Of a DNA stretch of 64,000 bases, positions 42,392-51,637 are shown in pieces (positions within the stretch are counted from its first letter, which is position 1; each line of letters starts with the position of its first letter). The translations under genes and the position numbers were made by a program. The notes below the pieces were generated by a model. The model saw only the letters and a program-made list of their open reading frames with translations. It made no database searches and was not told the DNA's origin. This DNA is from Jatrophihabitans sp964252635 (GTDB lineage Bacteria > Actinomycetota > Actinomycetes > Mycobacteriales > Jatrophihabitantaceae): the NCBI RefSeq assembly GCF_964252635.1, contig NZ_CAXUNP010000001.1, forward strand, positions 146,815 through 210,814. The letters run 5' to 3'.

Positions 42392-43575
42392 CTACCGCCC
42401 GTAGTTCGGCGGCTCCTGCTCGCCGTGGCGGCCACCCTGCTGCTCCCCCGAGCCGGGCGGCGGGAAGATGGGGTTCTGCTGGGTGGCGGCGTCGTCCGGG
42501 TTGTAGCGGGGCAACACCGTGGTGCGGGAGTTGTCGTCATCGGACGACGGCGGCTCGGCGGACGGGGGCTCGGCGGACGGGGGCTCGGGCGCCGACGACG
42601 AGGGCTCGGCGTCCAGTCGCGACGCACCGTAGGACGGCGCGTCCTGCTGCGGCGCACCGTAGGACGGCGCGTCCTGCTGCGGCGACCCGTAGGACGGCGC
42701 GTCCTGCTGCGGCGACCCGTACGACGGCGCATCCTGCTGCGGCGACCCGTACGACGGCGCATCCTGCTGCGGCGACCCGTAGGACGGCGCATCCTGTGCG
42801 GCGACCCGTAGGACGGCGCATCCTGCTGCGGCGACCCGTAGGACGGCGGCGGCCCGTAGGAGCCGGCCTGCGAGGACGGCGAACCGTACGACGGTGCGTC
42901 CTGACCCGGCGCGCCGTAACCCGACGATCCCGAAGGCGGACCGTACGACGGACCCGACTGCCCCGGACCCGACTGCGACGACGGCGGGCCGTACCCGGGC
43001 GGCGGTCCCTGGGGAGGGCCGAACTGGCCCGGCCCGCCCTGCTGGCCCGGTCCACCCTGCTGCCACTGGTTCGACGAGCTCGACGAGCCGCCACCGAAGG
43101 CACCCAGTTTCCCGGTCGTCATCAGCCACGCCGCGATCAGGGCCGCGGCCTGCACGATCGCCGTGATGAACGCCAGGATGAGGCCGATGCCGGCATCGAT
43201 GCCGTCACCGTGGTTGACCAGCACCCCGAGGGTGACCAGCACCGCCGCCACGGCCACGGCTGCCGGCGCCAGGGTGAGGTCTTTCTTCTCGAAGGCCGCC
43301 ACACCCGCCAACAGGCCGGCGACGAGGATGAGACCAACGCTCGCGGCCCCGAGCGACTCGAACCCTGAGTTCGAGCGGTCGCCGCCGACGCCGCTGACCG
43401 TCAGCCAGTCGAGGAAGCCCCAGATGAAGCCCAGGACGCCCAGGACAGCGGCGGCGTAGGCCAGGTAGGTGGTCTGCTGTTCGCGGCTCGCGGAGGACGC
43501 CGGGCGGCCCCCGGACTGTGGTCCGGAGGACCCGGGCGGGCCGGAGGGTCCGCGCGGAGGGCCGTAGTCGGACAT
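42392..43575 (-). CDS. Membrane protein with QQDAPSYGSP repeats, frameshifted in the repeat tract
   Basis: ATG at 43575. Residues 1-30 are Pro/Gly/Ser-rich, then four membrane helices (YLAYAAAVLGVLGFIWGFLD; AASVGLILVAGLLAGVAAF; APAAVAVAAVLVTLGVLV; ILAFITAIVQAAALIAAWL). A long Pro/Gly/Tyr/Gln/Ser tail follows. Near 42796 one base is missing from a repeat unit. Before this the frame reads QQDAPSYGSP; after it the frame becomes Arg-rich and would run to 42097. With one base restored, the tail continues as seven QQDAPSYG-type units and ends EPPNYGR at 42392, about 394 residues. Either a true phase-variable slip or a sequencing/assembly error. Function unknown; similar to the two membrane genes upstream. 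Confidence 0.6.
42631..42839. repeat. Seven 30-bp tandem repeats in coding sequence, one shortened to 29 bp
   Basis: Units start at 42631, 42661, 42691, 42721, 42751, 42781 and 42810. Each encodes a 10-residue QQDAPSYGSP/A unit. Unit 6 (42781-42809) lacks a C at about 42797 in the ctgctg stretch. Six units have the normal 30-bp length. Confidence 0.9.
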
Positions 43576-43657
43576 GTACTCACCAATCTCGTGTGGGGGT
43601 CGACCAGGTCAACGGGTGCACCGACCGTAACGGGGCCGGGCGCGGGTCGGGTCTGTG

Positions 43658-44644
43658 TTACTGCTGCCGGTACCCGGGAGGCGGCCCTTGCTGCCCGTAC
43701 CCGGGCGGCGGGCCTTGCTGCCCGTACCCGGGCGGCGGGCCTTGCTGCCCGTACCCGGGCGGCGGGCCTTGCTGCCCGTACCCGGAGGGCGGACCCTGCG
43801 GCGGGCCGTAGCCGCCCGGAGCCTGCCCGTAGCCGGGGGGCGGACCCTGGGGCGAGCCGTAGCCGGGCTGCCCGTAGCCGCCGTGGTGCGACCCCGACCT
43901 GCCGGAGTGCGACCCGAACGGGTCCGACAGGCTGCCGCCGTTGCGCTGGAAGGACAGGAAGGTGACGACCGCGCCGACGACGACCAGGACGAGGACGATC
44001 CAGTAGGAGAACGAGTGCCCGGCGTCGACGGTGCTGGCGTCCGACTTGATGGTGTTGCCCTCGTAGTCCCCGTCCGGGATCACGAACAGCGCGATCAGGA
44101 CGAACAGGAAACCGAGCACGTAGAGGCCGAGGGCGATGGTGCGGGCGGGCACGGGGAACGACAACTGGGGCGCGAAGACCGCGACCGCCACGACGATCGC
44201 CGCGATGAGCGCGAGCAGGACGCCGAACCAGCCGAAGAAGCCGTGCCAGGCACTGTTGTCGATGCCGTCGCAGGCGTCCTTCGCCTGCTGGCTGACCGGG
44301 TTCTTGCAGGCGAGGTCGGCCTGCTGCCCCTTCGGCGAGTAGGAGTAGAAGCTGAAGAAGGAGAAGATCAGCGCGATCACTCCCGCGCCGATGGCCGCCC
44401 AGTCCAGCGGGTTGACCGAGGCCAGGTCGACGCCCTGGCGGCCGGCCGGTGCGCCGTAACCACCCGGACCGCCGTACCCACCACCCTGGGGCGGGCCGTA
44501 GCCACCACCGGGCGGCGGACCGTACCCACCACCCTGGGGCGGGCCGTAGCCACCACCGGGCGGCGGACCGTACCCACCACCCTGGGGCGGGCCGTAGCCA
44601 CCACCGGGCGGCGGCGGTGAGCCGGGGGGACCGTAACCGGTCAT
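43658..44644 (-). CDS. Four-helix membrane protein with Gly/Pro/Tyr tails
   Basis: 328 residues. The N-terminal 75 residues consist of GGGYGPPQ/P repeats. The membrane core starts with VNPLDWAAIGAGVIALIFSF and has four helices, the second and third separated by a CKNPVSQQAKDAC loop containing two Cys. The C-terminal 90 residues are QQGPPPGYG repeats. It shares the NPLDW entry motif and layout with the protein at 44824. The weak RBS is an AGAGG 11 bases ahead. Function unknown. Similar proteins of Gly/Pro/Tyr type accumulate at membranes and may form condensates, which is speculation here. Confidence 0.75.
   Translation of the reverse strand: MTGYGPPGSPPPPGGGYGPPQGGGYGPPPGGGYGPPQGGGYGPPPGGGYGPPQGGGYGGPGGYGAPAGRQGVDLASVNPLDWAAIGAGVIALIFSFFSFYSYSPKGQQADLACKNPVSQQAKDACDGIDNSAWHGFFGWFGVLLALIAAIVVAVAVFAPQLSFPVPARTIALGLYVLGFLFVLIALFVIPDGDYEGNTIKSDASTVDAGHSFSYWIVLVLVVVGAVVTFLSFQRNGGSLSDPFGSHSGRSGSHHGGYGQPGYGSPQGPPPGYGQAPGGYGPPQGPPSGYGQQGPPPGYGQQGPPPGYGQQGPPPGYGQQGPPPGYRQQ
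43661..43795. repeat. Five 27-bp coding repeats
   Basis: Units of 27 bp encoding QQGPPPGYG at 43661, 43688, 43715, 43742 and 43769. The three middle units are identical; the first and last are diverged. Confidence 0.85.
44472..44615. repeat. Three 48-bp coding repeats
   Basis: Units at 44472, 44520 and 44568, nearly identical, encoding the 16-residue GGGYGPPQ/GGGYGPPP block at the protein's N-terminus. The high identity suggests recent slippage or gene conversion. Confidence 0.85.
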
Positions 44645-44773
44645 CGAGCATCTACCTCTCGTCGGTGCATCCACGTGATCGTGTCGGAGTACCCTAGCGC
44701 GGCCTGAGTCCAACACCGGGGACGCCGAAGCCCGCCGGAAACACCGGATCGGCGGCCCGAGGCCCCACGCACA

Positions 44774-44808
44774 CGCGCGCCGGAACACCGGAGGTGTTCC
44801 GGCGCGCG
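44774..44808 (-). terminator. Terminator hairpin after the 44824 membrane gene
   Basis: Perfect 16-bp stem (44774-44789 with 44793-44808) and a three-base GGA loop, beginning 15 bases after the stop of the gene at 44824. There is no T-tract. Confidence 0.8.
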
Positions 44809-44823
44809 GATGAGGCGAACGGG

Positions 44824-45636
44824 CTACTGCGGGGGGCCGTATCCCGGCGGGGGCGGCGGCTGCTGGCCGCCCGACGTCGGAGGCTGCGGCTGGCCGTACC
44901 CCGGAGGGGGTGGCGGCTGCTGGCCCGGGCCGGGGCCCGGACGAGCGCCCTGCTGCGGCGCGGACCCGCCGGTCAACCCGCCCTGCGGTCCGTAACCGCC
45001 CATGTTAGGAACCTTGCTCTGCAACCCGCCGGGCAGCTGTCCACCCGTGGCCTGGAAGCGCATCAGGGACAGGGCCAGACCGGCGATGATGACGATCAGG
45101 CTCGCCCAGAATCCGAAGCCGTGGTTCGTGTCGACGCTGTAGCCGCCTGGGACGTCGCCGCCGTAGGCGTCGGCGCCGGGCGTCACGAAAATGGCGATGA
45201 TCTCGAACAGGAGGGCGAGCGCGAAAAGTCCGAGGCCGGCCAGGCGTGCCGGCACCGGGAGCTTCACCTGCGGGCGGAACAGGGCCAGCGCGACCAACAC
45301 CGCACCGGCGATGGCGAACACCATCGCGAACCAGCCGAAGAAACCGCCACCGACGACGTCGTGCCAGGCGCTCGCGCCGTCGGTGTCCACCGTCGTGGAA
45401 CGGCCCCGGTAGGACACGTCGGCACCGTCGTAGAAGTCGATGAAGGACAAGATGAAGGCGAGGACGCCGGCGCCGAGGATGCCCCAGTCGAGCGGGTTGA
45501 TCGTCTTGGGGTCGAACCCGGCCGCTCCGCTCGGACGGCCGGTCGGCGGCGGCCCCCACTGACCCGCCGGCGGCTGGCCGCCGGGCGGCGGCTGGTTGCC
45601 GGGTGGCTGGTCACCCGGTGGTGGCTGGAACGTCAT
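44824..45636 (-). CDS. Four-helix membrane protein with Pro/Gly/Gln-rich tails
   Basis: 270 residues. The N-terminal 45 residues are Pro/Gly/Gln-rich (QPPPGDQPPGNQPPPGGQPP). The core has INPLDWGILGAGVLAFILSF, then FFGWFAMVFAIAGAVLVALA and two further helices, and the C-terminal 70 residues are PPPPPGYGQ-like. It is a paralogue of the gene at 43658, with the same NPLDW opening. The ATG at 45636 has a GAGGAG site. It lies downstream of sucD on the same strand, separated from it by a terminator. Function unknown. Confidence 0.78.
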   Translation of the reverse strand: MTFQPPPGDQPPGNQPPPGGQPPAGQWGPPPTGRPSGAAGFDPKTINPLDWGILGAGVLAFILSFIDFYDGADVSYRGRSTTVDTDGASAWHDVVGGGFFGWFAMVFAIAGAVLVALALFRPQVKLPVPARLAGLGLFALALLFEIIAIFVTPGADAYGGDVPGGYSVDTNHGFGFWASLIVIIAGLALSLMRFQATGGQLPGGLQSKVPNMGGYGPQGGLTGGSAPQQGARPGPGPGQQPPPPPGYGQPQPPTSGGQQPPPPPGYGPPQ

Positions 45637-45835
45637 GGCGTGCTCCTCGAGGCTGGATCCTGCGGATCTTGGCGTTCTTTCAGGTTGTGGTGCAGGCAAG
45701 GTAGCGCCCCACGGCCGGGATACGGAACCGCCAGCCCCGGGCGCGCCGTGACGCTAGAGCGGTCCCGCGGCCCGGCGCACGAGTCGAAGTGCCCTACCCC
45801 ACCCCGGAAAGCGGACATCTCCCCCGAAACGACAC

Positions 45836-45879
45836 GACCGCCGCAGGAATCCGGGTGGTTTCCGGTTCCTGCGGCGGTC
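45836..45879 (-). terminator. Terminator hairpin after sucCD
   Basis: Perfect 14-bp stem GACCGCCGCAGGAA (45836-45849) with TTCCTGCGGCGGTC (45866-45879) and a 16-base loop, followed on the minus strand by a short TCGTTTC. It lies 45 bases after the sucD stop. Confidence 0.75.
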
Positions 45880-45923
45880 CTCTTACGAGTTGATGAAGAA
45901 AGCGGTCATCGGCCGCCCGGTGG

Positions 45924-46802
<879 letters not shown>

Positions 46803-46807
46803 CGGTG

Positions 46808-47974
46808 TCAGCCCTTCGCAGCCAGCTCGGCGGCCTTGTCGGCCGCGCCGTCCATGGTGTCGACCTGGGTGACGAGTGGGTGGTTCAGCTCGTCGAGGAT
46901 CGCCCGTCCCTTGTCGACGTTGTTGCCGTCGAGGCGCACGACCAGCGGCTTGGTGGCCTGGTCACCCAGGATCTCGAGCGCACCCTTGATGCCGTTGGCC
47001 ACCTCGTCGCACGCGGTGATGCCGCCGAAGACATTGACGAACACGCTCCGGACCTGGCTGTCGCCGAGGATGACGTCGAGGCCGTCGGCCATCACCTTCG
47101 CGTTCGCGCCACCGCCGATGTCCAGGAAGTTGGCGGGCTTGACGCCGCCGTGCTTCTCGCCCGCGTAGGCAACGACGTCCAGGGTGCTCATGACCAGCCC
47201 GGCACCGTTGCCGATGATGCCGACCTGACCGTCGAGCTTGACGTAGTTGAGGTGCTTCTCCTTGGCCTTGGCCTCCAACGGGTCGGCCGCGTCCTTGTCC
47301 TCGAGCGCGGCGTTGCCGGGCTGCCGGAAGTCGGCGTTCTCGTCCAGGCTGACCTTGCCGTCGAGGGCGATGATGCTGCCGTCGCCCACCTTGGCGAGCG
47401 GGTTCACCTCGACCAGGGTGGCGTCCTGCTTGACGAAGACGTCCCAAAGCTTGACGAGCACGTCCGCGACGGGGTCGATCAGCTCGTCGGGGAACTTCCC
47501 GGCGCGGGCGATCTCCTTCGCCTTCGCCAGGTCGACACCCTCGATCGCATCGACGGATACGCGGGCCAGCGCGTCCGGGCGCTCCACGGCCAGCTGCTCG
47601 ATCTCCATGCCGCCCTCGTAGGACGCGAGCGCCAGGAAGGTGCGGTTGGAGCGGTCGAGCAGGTAGGAGATGTAGTACTCCTCCTTGATGTCCGCGCCCG
47701 GGTCCACGAGGACGCGGTGCACGGTGTGGCCCTTGATGTCCATGCCGAGGATCTGCTCGGCGTTCGTCCTGGCGTCCTCGGGGGTCTTGGCCACCTTGAC
47801 GCCGCCGGCCTTGCCGCGGCCACCGACCTTGACCTGCGCCTTGACGACTGTGACCCCGCCGATCCGCCCGGCGGCGGCCTGCGCCTCGTCCGGCGTGGTC
47901 ACGACCTCGCCGAGGGCCGTCGGGACGCCGTGCTCCTTGAACAGGGTCTTGGCCTGGTACTCGAACAGATCCAC
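46808..47974 (-). CDS. sucC: Succinyl-CoA synthetase beta subunit
   Basis: 388 residues. It has an ATP-grasp domain (YQAKTLFKEHGVPTALGEVV; VKAQVKVGGRGKAGGVKVA) and the C-terminal CoA-ligase domain with FVNVFGGITACDEVA. The GTG start has a weak GA-rich site. It is the first gene of the sucCD operon. TCA-cycle partner of mdh encoded in the same window. Confidence 0.96.
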   Translation of the reverse strand: MDLFEYQAKTLFKEHGVPTALGEVVTTPDEAQAAAGRIGGVTVVKAQVKVGGRGKAGGVKVAKTPEDARTNAEQILGMDIKGHTVHRVLVDPGADIKEEYYISYLLDRSNRTFLALASYEGGMEIEQLAVERPDALARVSVDAIEGVDLAKAKEIARAGKFPDELIDPVADVLVKLWDVFVKQDATLVEVNPLAKVGDGSIIALDGKVSLDENADFRQPGNAALEDKDAADPLEAKAKEKHLNYVKLDGQVGIIGNGAGLVMSTLDVVAYAGEKHGGVKPANFLDIGGGANAKVMADGLDVILGDSQVRSVFVNVFGGITACDEVANGIKGALEILGDQATKPLVVRLDGNNVDKGRAILDELNHPLVTQVDTMDGAADKAAELAAKG

Positions 47975-48088
47975 TCTGACACGTCCGTTCCGCTTGGCTG
48001 CAGCTGATTACCTCAGGTTCTACGCCACCCCGGGCGCCGAGTCACCGACGGCCGTGGCGCCTGAGACCGGCTTCACGGGGCGGAGCGG

Positions 48089-48496
48089 TCAGGCGACACT
48101 CTGCGGGGCGACGTTGCTGCGCACCCATTCGACGATCTCGTCCATGGTCGCCCCCGGCGTGAACACCTTGGCGACACCCATGGCCTCGAGCTCGGCGATG
48201 TCGGCCTCGGGGACGATGCCGCCGCCGAAGAGCACGACGTCGGACGCCTCGTTCTCGGCGAGCAGCTCGACGGTGCGGCGGAACAGCGTCATGTGCGCGC
48301 CGGACAGGATCGACAACCCGACCGCGTCGGCGTCCTCCTGGACCACGGTCTGCACGATCTGCTCCGGCGTCTGGTGCAGGCCCGTGTAGACGACCTCCAT
48401 GCCGGCGTCACGCAGCGCGCGGGCAATGACCTTCGCGCCCCGGTCGTGCCCGTCGAGGCCGGGCTTGGCGATGACGATGCGAATGCGGTCGGCCAC
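48089..48496 (-). CDS. Stand-alone cobalamin-binding domain (methylmalonyl-CoA mutase C-terminal type)
   Basis: 135 residues, only the B12-binding Rossmann domain. The DxHxxG motif is in GLDGHDRGAK (residues about 14-23), followed by SILSGAH and GGGIVPEADI. Length matches the separate small subunits of multi-subunit acyl-CoA mutases such as HcmB/IcmB-like proteins. The partner catalytic subunit is not within the window, so it may act as a small subunit in trans. It lies alone between sucC and a globin gene. Confidence 0.88.
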   Translation of the reverse strand: MADRIRIVIAKPGLDGHDRGAKVIARALRDAGMEVVYTGLHQTPEQIVQTVVQEDADAVGLSILSGAHMTLFRRTVELLAENEASDVVLFGGGIVPEADIAELEAMGVAKVFTPGATMDEIVEWVRSNVAPQSVA

Positions 48497-48655
48497 GTCC
48501 GCAGCGTATTCGCCCGGCCCGGATCGGCGCTACGCGTGCTCGGCGACGTCGTTGCCGCTGGGCGCACCGCCCGGTTCGGGACTGTCCATCGTGATCAACT
48601 GTGGGTAAGGGTCACGCAGCCACCATCCGCAGTTGATCAGTTGGGACCGAGGCCC

Positions 48656-49123
48656 TCAGGGCTGGTAAGGCGGCGCGACGCCCCAGCCCCAGCGTGGGAC
48701 CGGCGCAGCGAGGACGACGTCGGGGGCACCGGGCTGCGAGTTCTGCATGGCAAGCCGGGTGCCCCACTCGACGTAGCCCACGAACGCGGCGCGGAACTCC
48801 GGGTCGCCCGGCAGCCCGGCGTCGTCGGCGGCGCGGCTCATCAGCGACGCGAACCGGAAGCGCTGCTCGGCCGTGATGGCCAGTTCCAGGTGGTGCGCCA
48901 GCATGGTCGCGTAGCCGCCGTGGCGGGCGGTGTAATCGGCAGCCCCGCCCATGACCTCGACCCACCACGTGGTGACGTGCGCGCGGTGCTGCTCGCTCAC
49001 CCCGCCCGGGAACAGCGGCGACAGCAGCTCGTCGCGTTCGACGCGGTCGTAGAAGGCATCGATGAGGCGTCGGAACGCGGCGGGCCCACCCGCCCATTCG
49101 AGCAGCGTCGGGGTGTCGGCCAT
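48656..49123 (-). CDS. glbO: Group II truncated haemoglobin
   Basis: 155 residues. The B-helix FYDRVERDELLSPLFPGGV, the Gly pair in the EF region and the proximal His in HHLELAITAEQRFRF fit group II. The C-terminal EWGTRLAMQNSQPGA matches family members. It binds O2/NO and may scavenge NO or support respiration. It is on the same strand as the B12-domain gene; a 10-bp inverted repeat lies in the 159-base gap. Confidence 0.88.
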   Translation of the reverse strand: MADTPTLLEWAGGPAAFRRLIDAFYDRVERDELLSPLFPGGVSEQHRAHVTTWWVEVMGGAADYTARHGGYATMLAHHLELAITAEQRFRFASLMSRAADDAGLPGDPEFRAAFVGYVEWGTRLAMQNSQPGAPDVVLAAPVPRWGWGVAPPYQP

Positions 49124-49157
49124 CGGCCCAATCTAGAGCGGGACGGGCCGGGCGGCC

Positions 49158-51545
49158 TCAGAGTTTCTGGACGGGGGCGTAGCGCAGCATCAGCCACTTG
49201 ACGCCGGTGCTGCCGCCGAAGTCGATCTGGGCCTGCGAGCCCTCACCCGAGCCGCGGGTGTCCAGCACGGTGCCCATCCCCCACGAGTCGTGGGTGACGC
49301 GGTCGCCGGACGCCAGGGACGGGATCGCGCGGTTGCCGATGCCCCCGCGCAGCTTGCCGGACGCGGCCAGCTGCTGCTGCGCGCTGGGCGTGCGCCCCCG
49401 GCTGCTGCCCGCGCGGTTCGACCCGCTGGCGCGGTAGCCGTGGTCGCTGTAGGCCCCCGACGAGACGTCGTCGGAGTACCCGGTCGAGCCCCGGCCCACG
49501 AACGGCGCCCGGTCGACCTCGCCGGTCCACCCGACGAGCTCGGGCGGCACCTCGTCGAGGAAGCGCGACGGCGGGTTCCAGGACGGCGCACCCCACGCCG
49601 AGCGCGACAGGGCGCGGGAGAGATACAGCCGCTCGCGGGCGCGGGTGATGCCGACGTAGGCGAGCCGGCGTTCCTCGGACATCTCATTCGGGTCGCCGAG
49701 CGAGCGCATGTGCGGGAAGACGCCGTCCTCCATGCCCGTCAGGAAGACGACCGGGAACTCGAGACCCTTCGCGGTGTGCAGCGTCATGAGGGTGACGACA
49801 CCGCCCTCGGCGTCGGGGATCGAGTCGGCGTCGGCCACGAGTGAGACCTGCTCGAGGAACGCGTCGAGGGTGGGCTCCTCGTCGATCGACGCGCGCTGCT
49901 CCTCGAACTCGCGGGCGACGTTGACGAGCTCGCGCAGGTTGTCGACGCGCGACTCGTCCTGCGGGTCGCGGCTGGCCTCGAGCTCGCGCAGGTAGCCGGT
50001 GCGGTCGAGGACCGCCTCGAGGATCGCGCCCGGGACACCGTCCGGGCTCGCGACAACGGCGCGCAGCTCGGTCATCATCTCGGTGAAGCCCTGGATCGCG
50101 GACAGCGAGCGCGGCGCGAGCCCCGGCACGACGTCGGCCCGCTCGAGCGCCGCGCCGAAGGAGATGCGCTCCTGCTGGGCGAACACCTCGACGCAGGCCT
50201 CGGCGCGGTCGCCGATGCCGCGCCGCGGGGTGTTCAGGATGCGGCGCAACGACACGACGTCGTCGGGGTTGGCGAGCACACGGAGGTAGGCCAGGGCGTC
50301 GCGGATCTCCTTGCGCTCGTAGAAGCGCACCCCGCCGACGACCTTGTAGGGCAGGCCGACGCGGATGAACACCTCCTCGAACACACGGGACTGCGCGTTG
50401 GTGCGGTAGAAGACCGCGACGTCGGACGCCTTCGCGACGCCCTCGTCGGCGAGGGCGTCGATCTGCTGCGCGACCCAGGCCGCCTCGTCGTGTTCGTTCT
50501 CGGCAACGTAGCCCGCGACCTTCTCGCCCGCGCCGGCGTCCGACCAGAGGTTCTTCGGTCGGCGGTCGGGGTTGCGCGCGATGACCGCGTTCGCCGCGGT
50601 GAGGATGGTCTGGGTGGACCGGTAGTTCTGCTCCAGCAGGATCGTCGTCGCGTCGGGGTAGTCGCGCTCGAACTCGAGGATGTTGCGGATGGACGCGCCC
50701 CGGAACGCGTAGATGGACTGGTCGGCGTCGCCCACGACGGCCAGTTCGGCCGGCTCGTAGGGCGCGTCCGGTTCGGGCACGGTGAGCTCGCGCACGAGCA
50801 TGTACTGGGCGTGGTTGGTGTCCTGGTACTCGTCGACGAGTACGTGCCGGAAGCGCCGGCGGTAGTGGTCGGCGATGTCCGGGAAGCGCTGCAGCAGCTC
50901 GACCGAGGTCATGATCAGGTCGTCGAAGTCCAGCGCGTGGGCGTCGCGCAGCCGGTTCTGGTAGCGCGTGTACACGTCGGCCAGCACCTTCTCCGGTGCG
51001 TTGGCCGCCTTGTCGGCCCAGGCTTCGGGGGTGACCAGCTCGTTCTTGAGGTTGCTGATCTGGGCCGAGAGCGAGCGGGCCGGGTAGCGTTTGGGGTCGA
51101 GGTCGAGGTCGCGGCCCACCAGCGTCATCAGACGTTTCGAGTCGTCGGCGTCGTAGATCGAGAACGAGGTCTTGAGGCCGAGGTGCTTGGCCTCGGCGCG
51201 CAGCAGCCGCACGCACATCGAGTGGAACGTCGACACCCACATCGCACGCGCCCGGGGGCCCACGAGCTGGGACACCCGCTGCTTCATCTCGCCGGCGGCC
51301 TTGTTGGTGAACGTGATGGCCAGGATCTGGCCGGGCGTGGCGCCGCGCTCGGCCAGCAGGTAGGCGACGCGATGGGTCAGCACGCGGGTCTTGCCCGAAC
51401 CGGCCCCCGCGACGATGAGCAGCGGGCCGCCCTCGTGCACGACGGCAGCGCGCTGCTGGGGATTGAGGCCCTCGAGCAGGGCGGCCGTGCCGGGCGCGGC
51501 CGCGGGCCGGGGCGTCGGGAACAGGGTGTCGAGCGGCTGGGACAT
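49158..51545 (-). CDS. pcrA: ATP-dependent 3'-5' DNA helicase PcrA/UvrD
   Basis: 795 residues, normal length. Walker A is GAGSGKTR (47-54), Walker B is VDEYQDTN, and further UvrD motifs are GDADQSIYAFRGA, QNYRST, TLHTAKGLEFPVVFL and VGITRARERLYLS. The C-terminal region carries a GDRVTHDSWGMGTVL Tudor-like module for RNA polymerase contact. The ATG at 51545 is preceded by GGAAAC. It unwinds DNA in repair, replication restart and removal of stalled polymerase. Confidence 0.95.
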   Translation of the reverse strand: MSQPLDTLFPTPRPAAAPGTAALLEGLNPQQRAAVVHEGGPLLIVAGAGSGKTRVLTHRVAYLLAERGATPGQILAITFTNKAAGEMKQRVSQLVGPRARAMWVSTFHSMCVRLLRAEAKHLGLKTSFSIYDADDSKRLMTLVGRDLDLDPKRYPARSLSAQISNLKNELVTPEAWADKAANAPEKVLADVYTRYQNRLRDAHALDFDDLIMTSVELLQRFPDIADHYRRRFRHVLVDEYQDTNHAQYMLVRELTVPEPDAPYEPAELAVVGDADQSIYAFRGASIRNILEFERDYPDATTILLEQNYRSTQTILTAANAVIARNPDRRPKNLWSDAGAGEKVAGYVAENEHDEAAWVAQQIDALADEGVAKASDVAVFYRTNAQSRVFEEVFIRVGLPYKVVGGVRFYERKEIRDALAYLRVLANPDDVVSLRRILNTPRRGIGDRAEACVEVFAQQERISFGAALERADVVPGLAPRSLSAIQGFTEMMTELRAVVASPDGVPGAILEAVLDRTGYLRELEASRDPQDESRVDNLRELVNVAREFEEQRASIDEEPTLDAFLEQVSLVADADSIPDAEGGVVTLMTLHTAKGLEFPVVFLTGMEDGVFPHMRSLGDPNEMSEERRLAYVGITRARERLYLSRALSRSAWGAPSWNPPSRFLDEVPPELVGWTGEVDRAPFVGRGSTGYSDDVSSGAYSDHGYRASGSNRAGSSRGRTPSAQQQLAASGKLRGGIGNRAIPSLASGDRVTHDSWGMGTVLDTRGSGEGSQAQIDFGGSTGVKWLMLRYAPVQKL

Positions 51546-51637
51546 CGTGGTTTCCACCCTACGGGCCTCCACCGACGAGGCGTTTCGAGTGGCATGGTGC
51601 TGGGTACGTGCGCAGGAACTTCCGAGAGGTGGGCTCC

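Noticed and set aside
42631..42839. Direct repeats considered as a CRISPR array
   Set aside because: Repeats are contiguous 30-bp coding units without spacers, and no cas genes are present.
45637..45835. Possible small gene in the 290-base gap between sucD and the membrane gene
   Set aside because: No ORF with ribosome site and conserved features; only the terminator and probable promoter sequence are visible.
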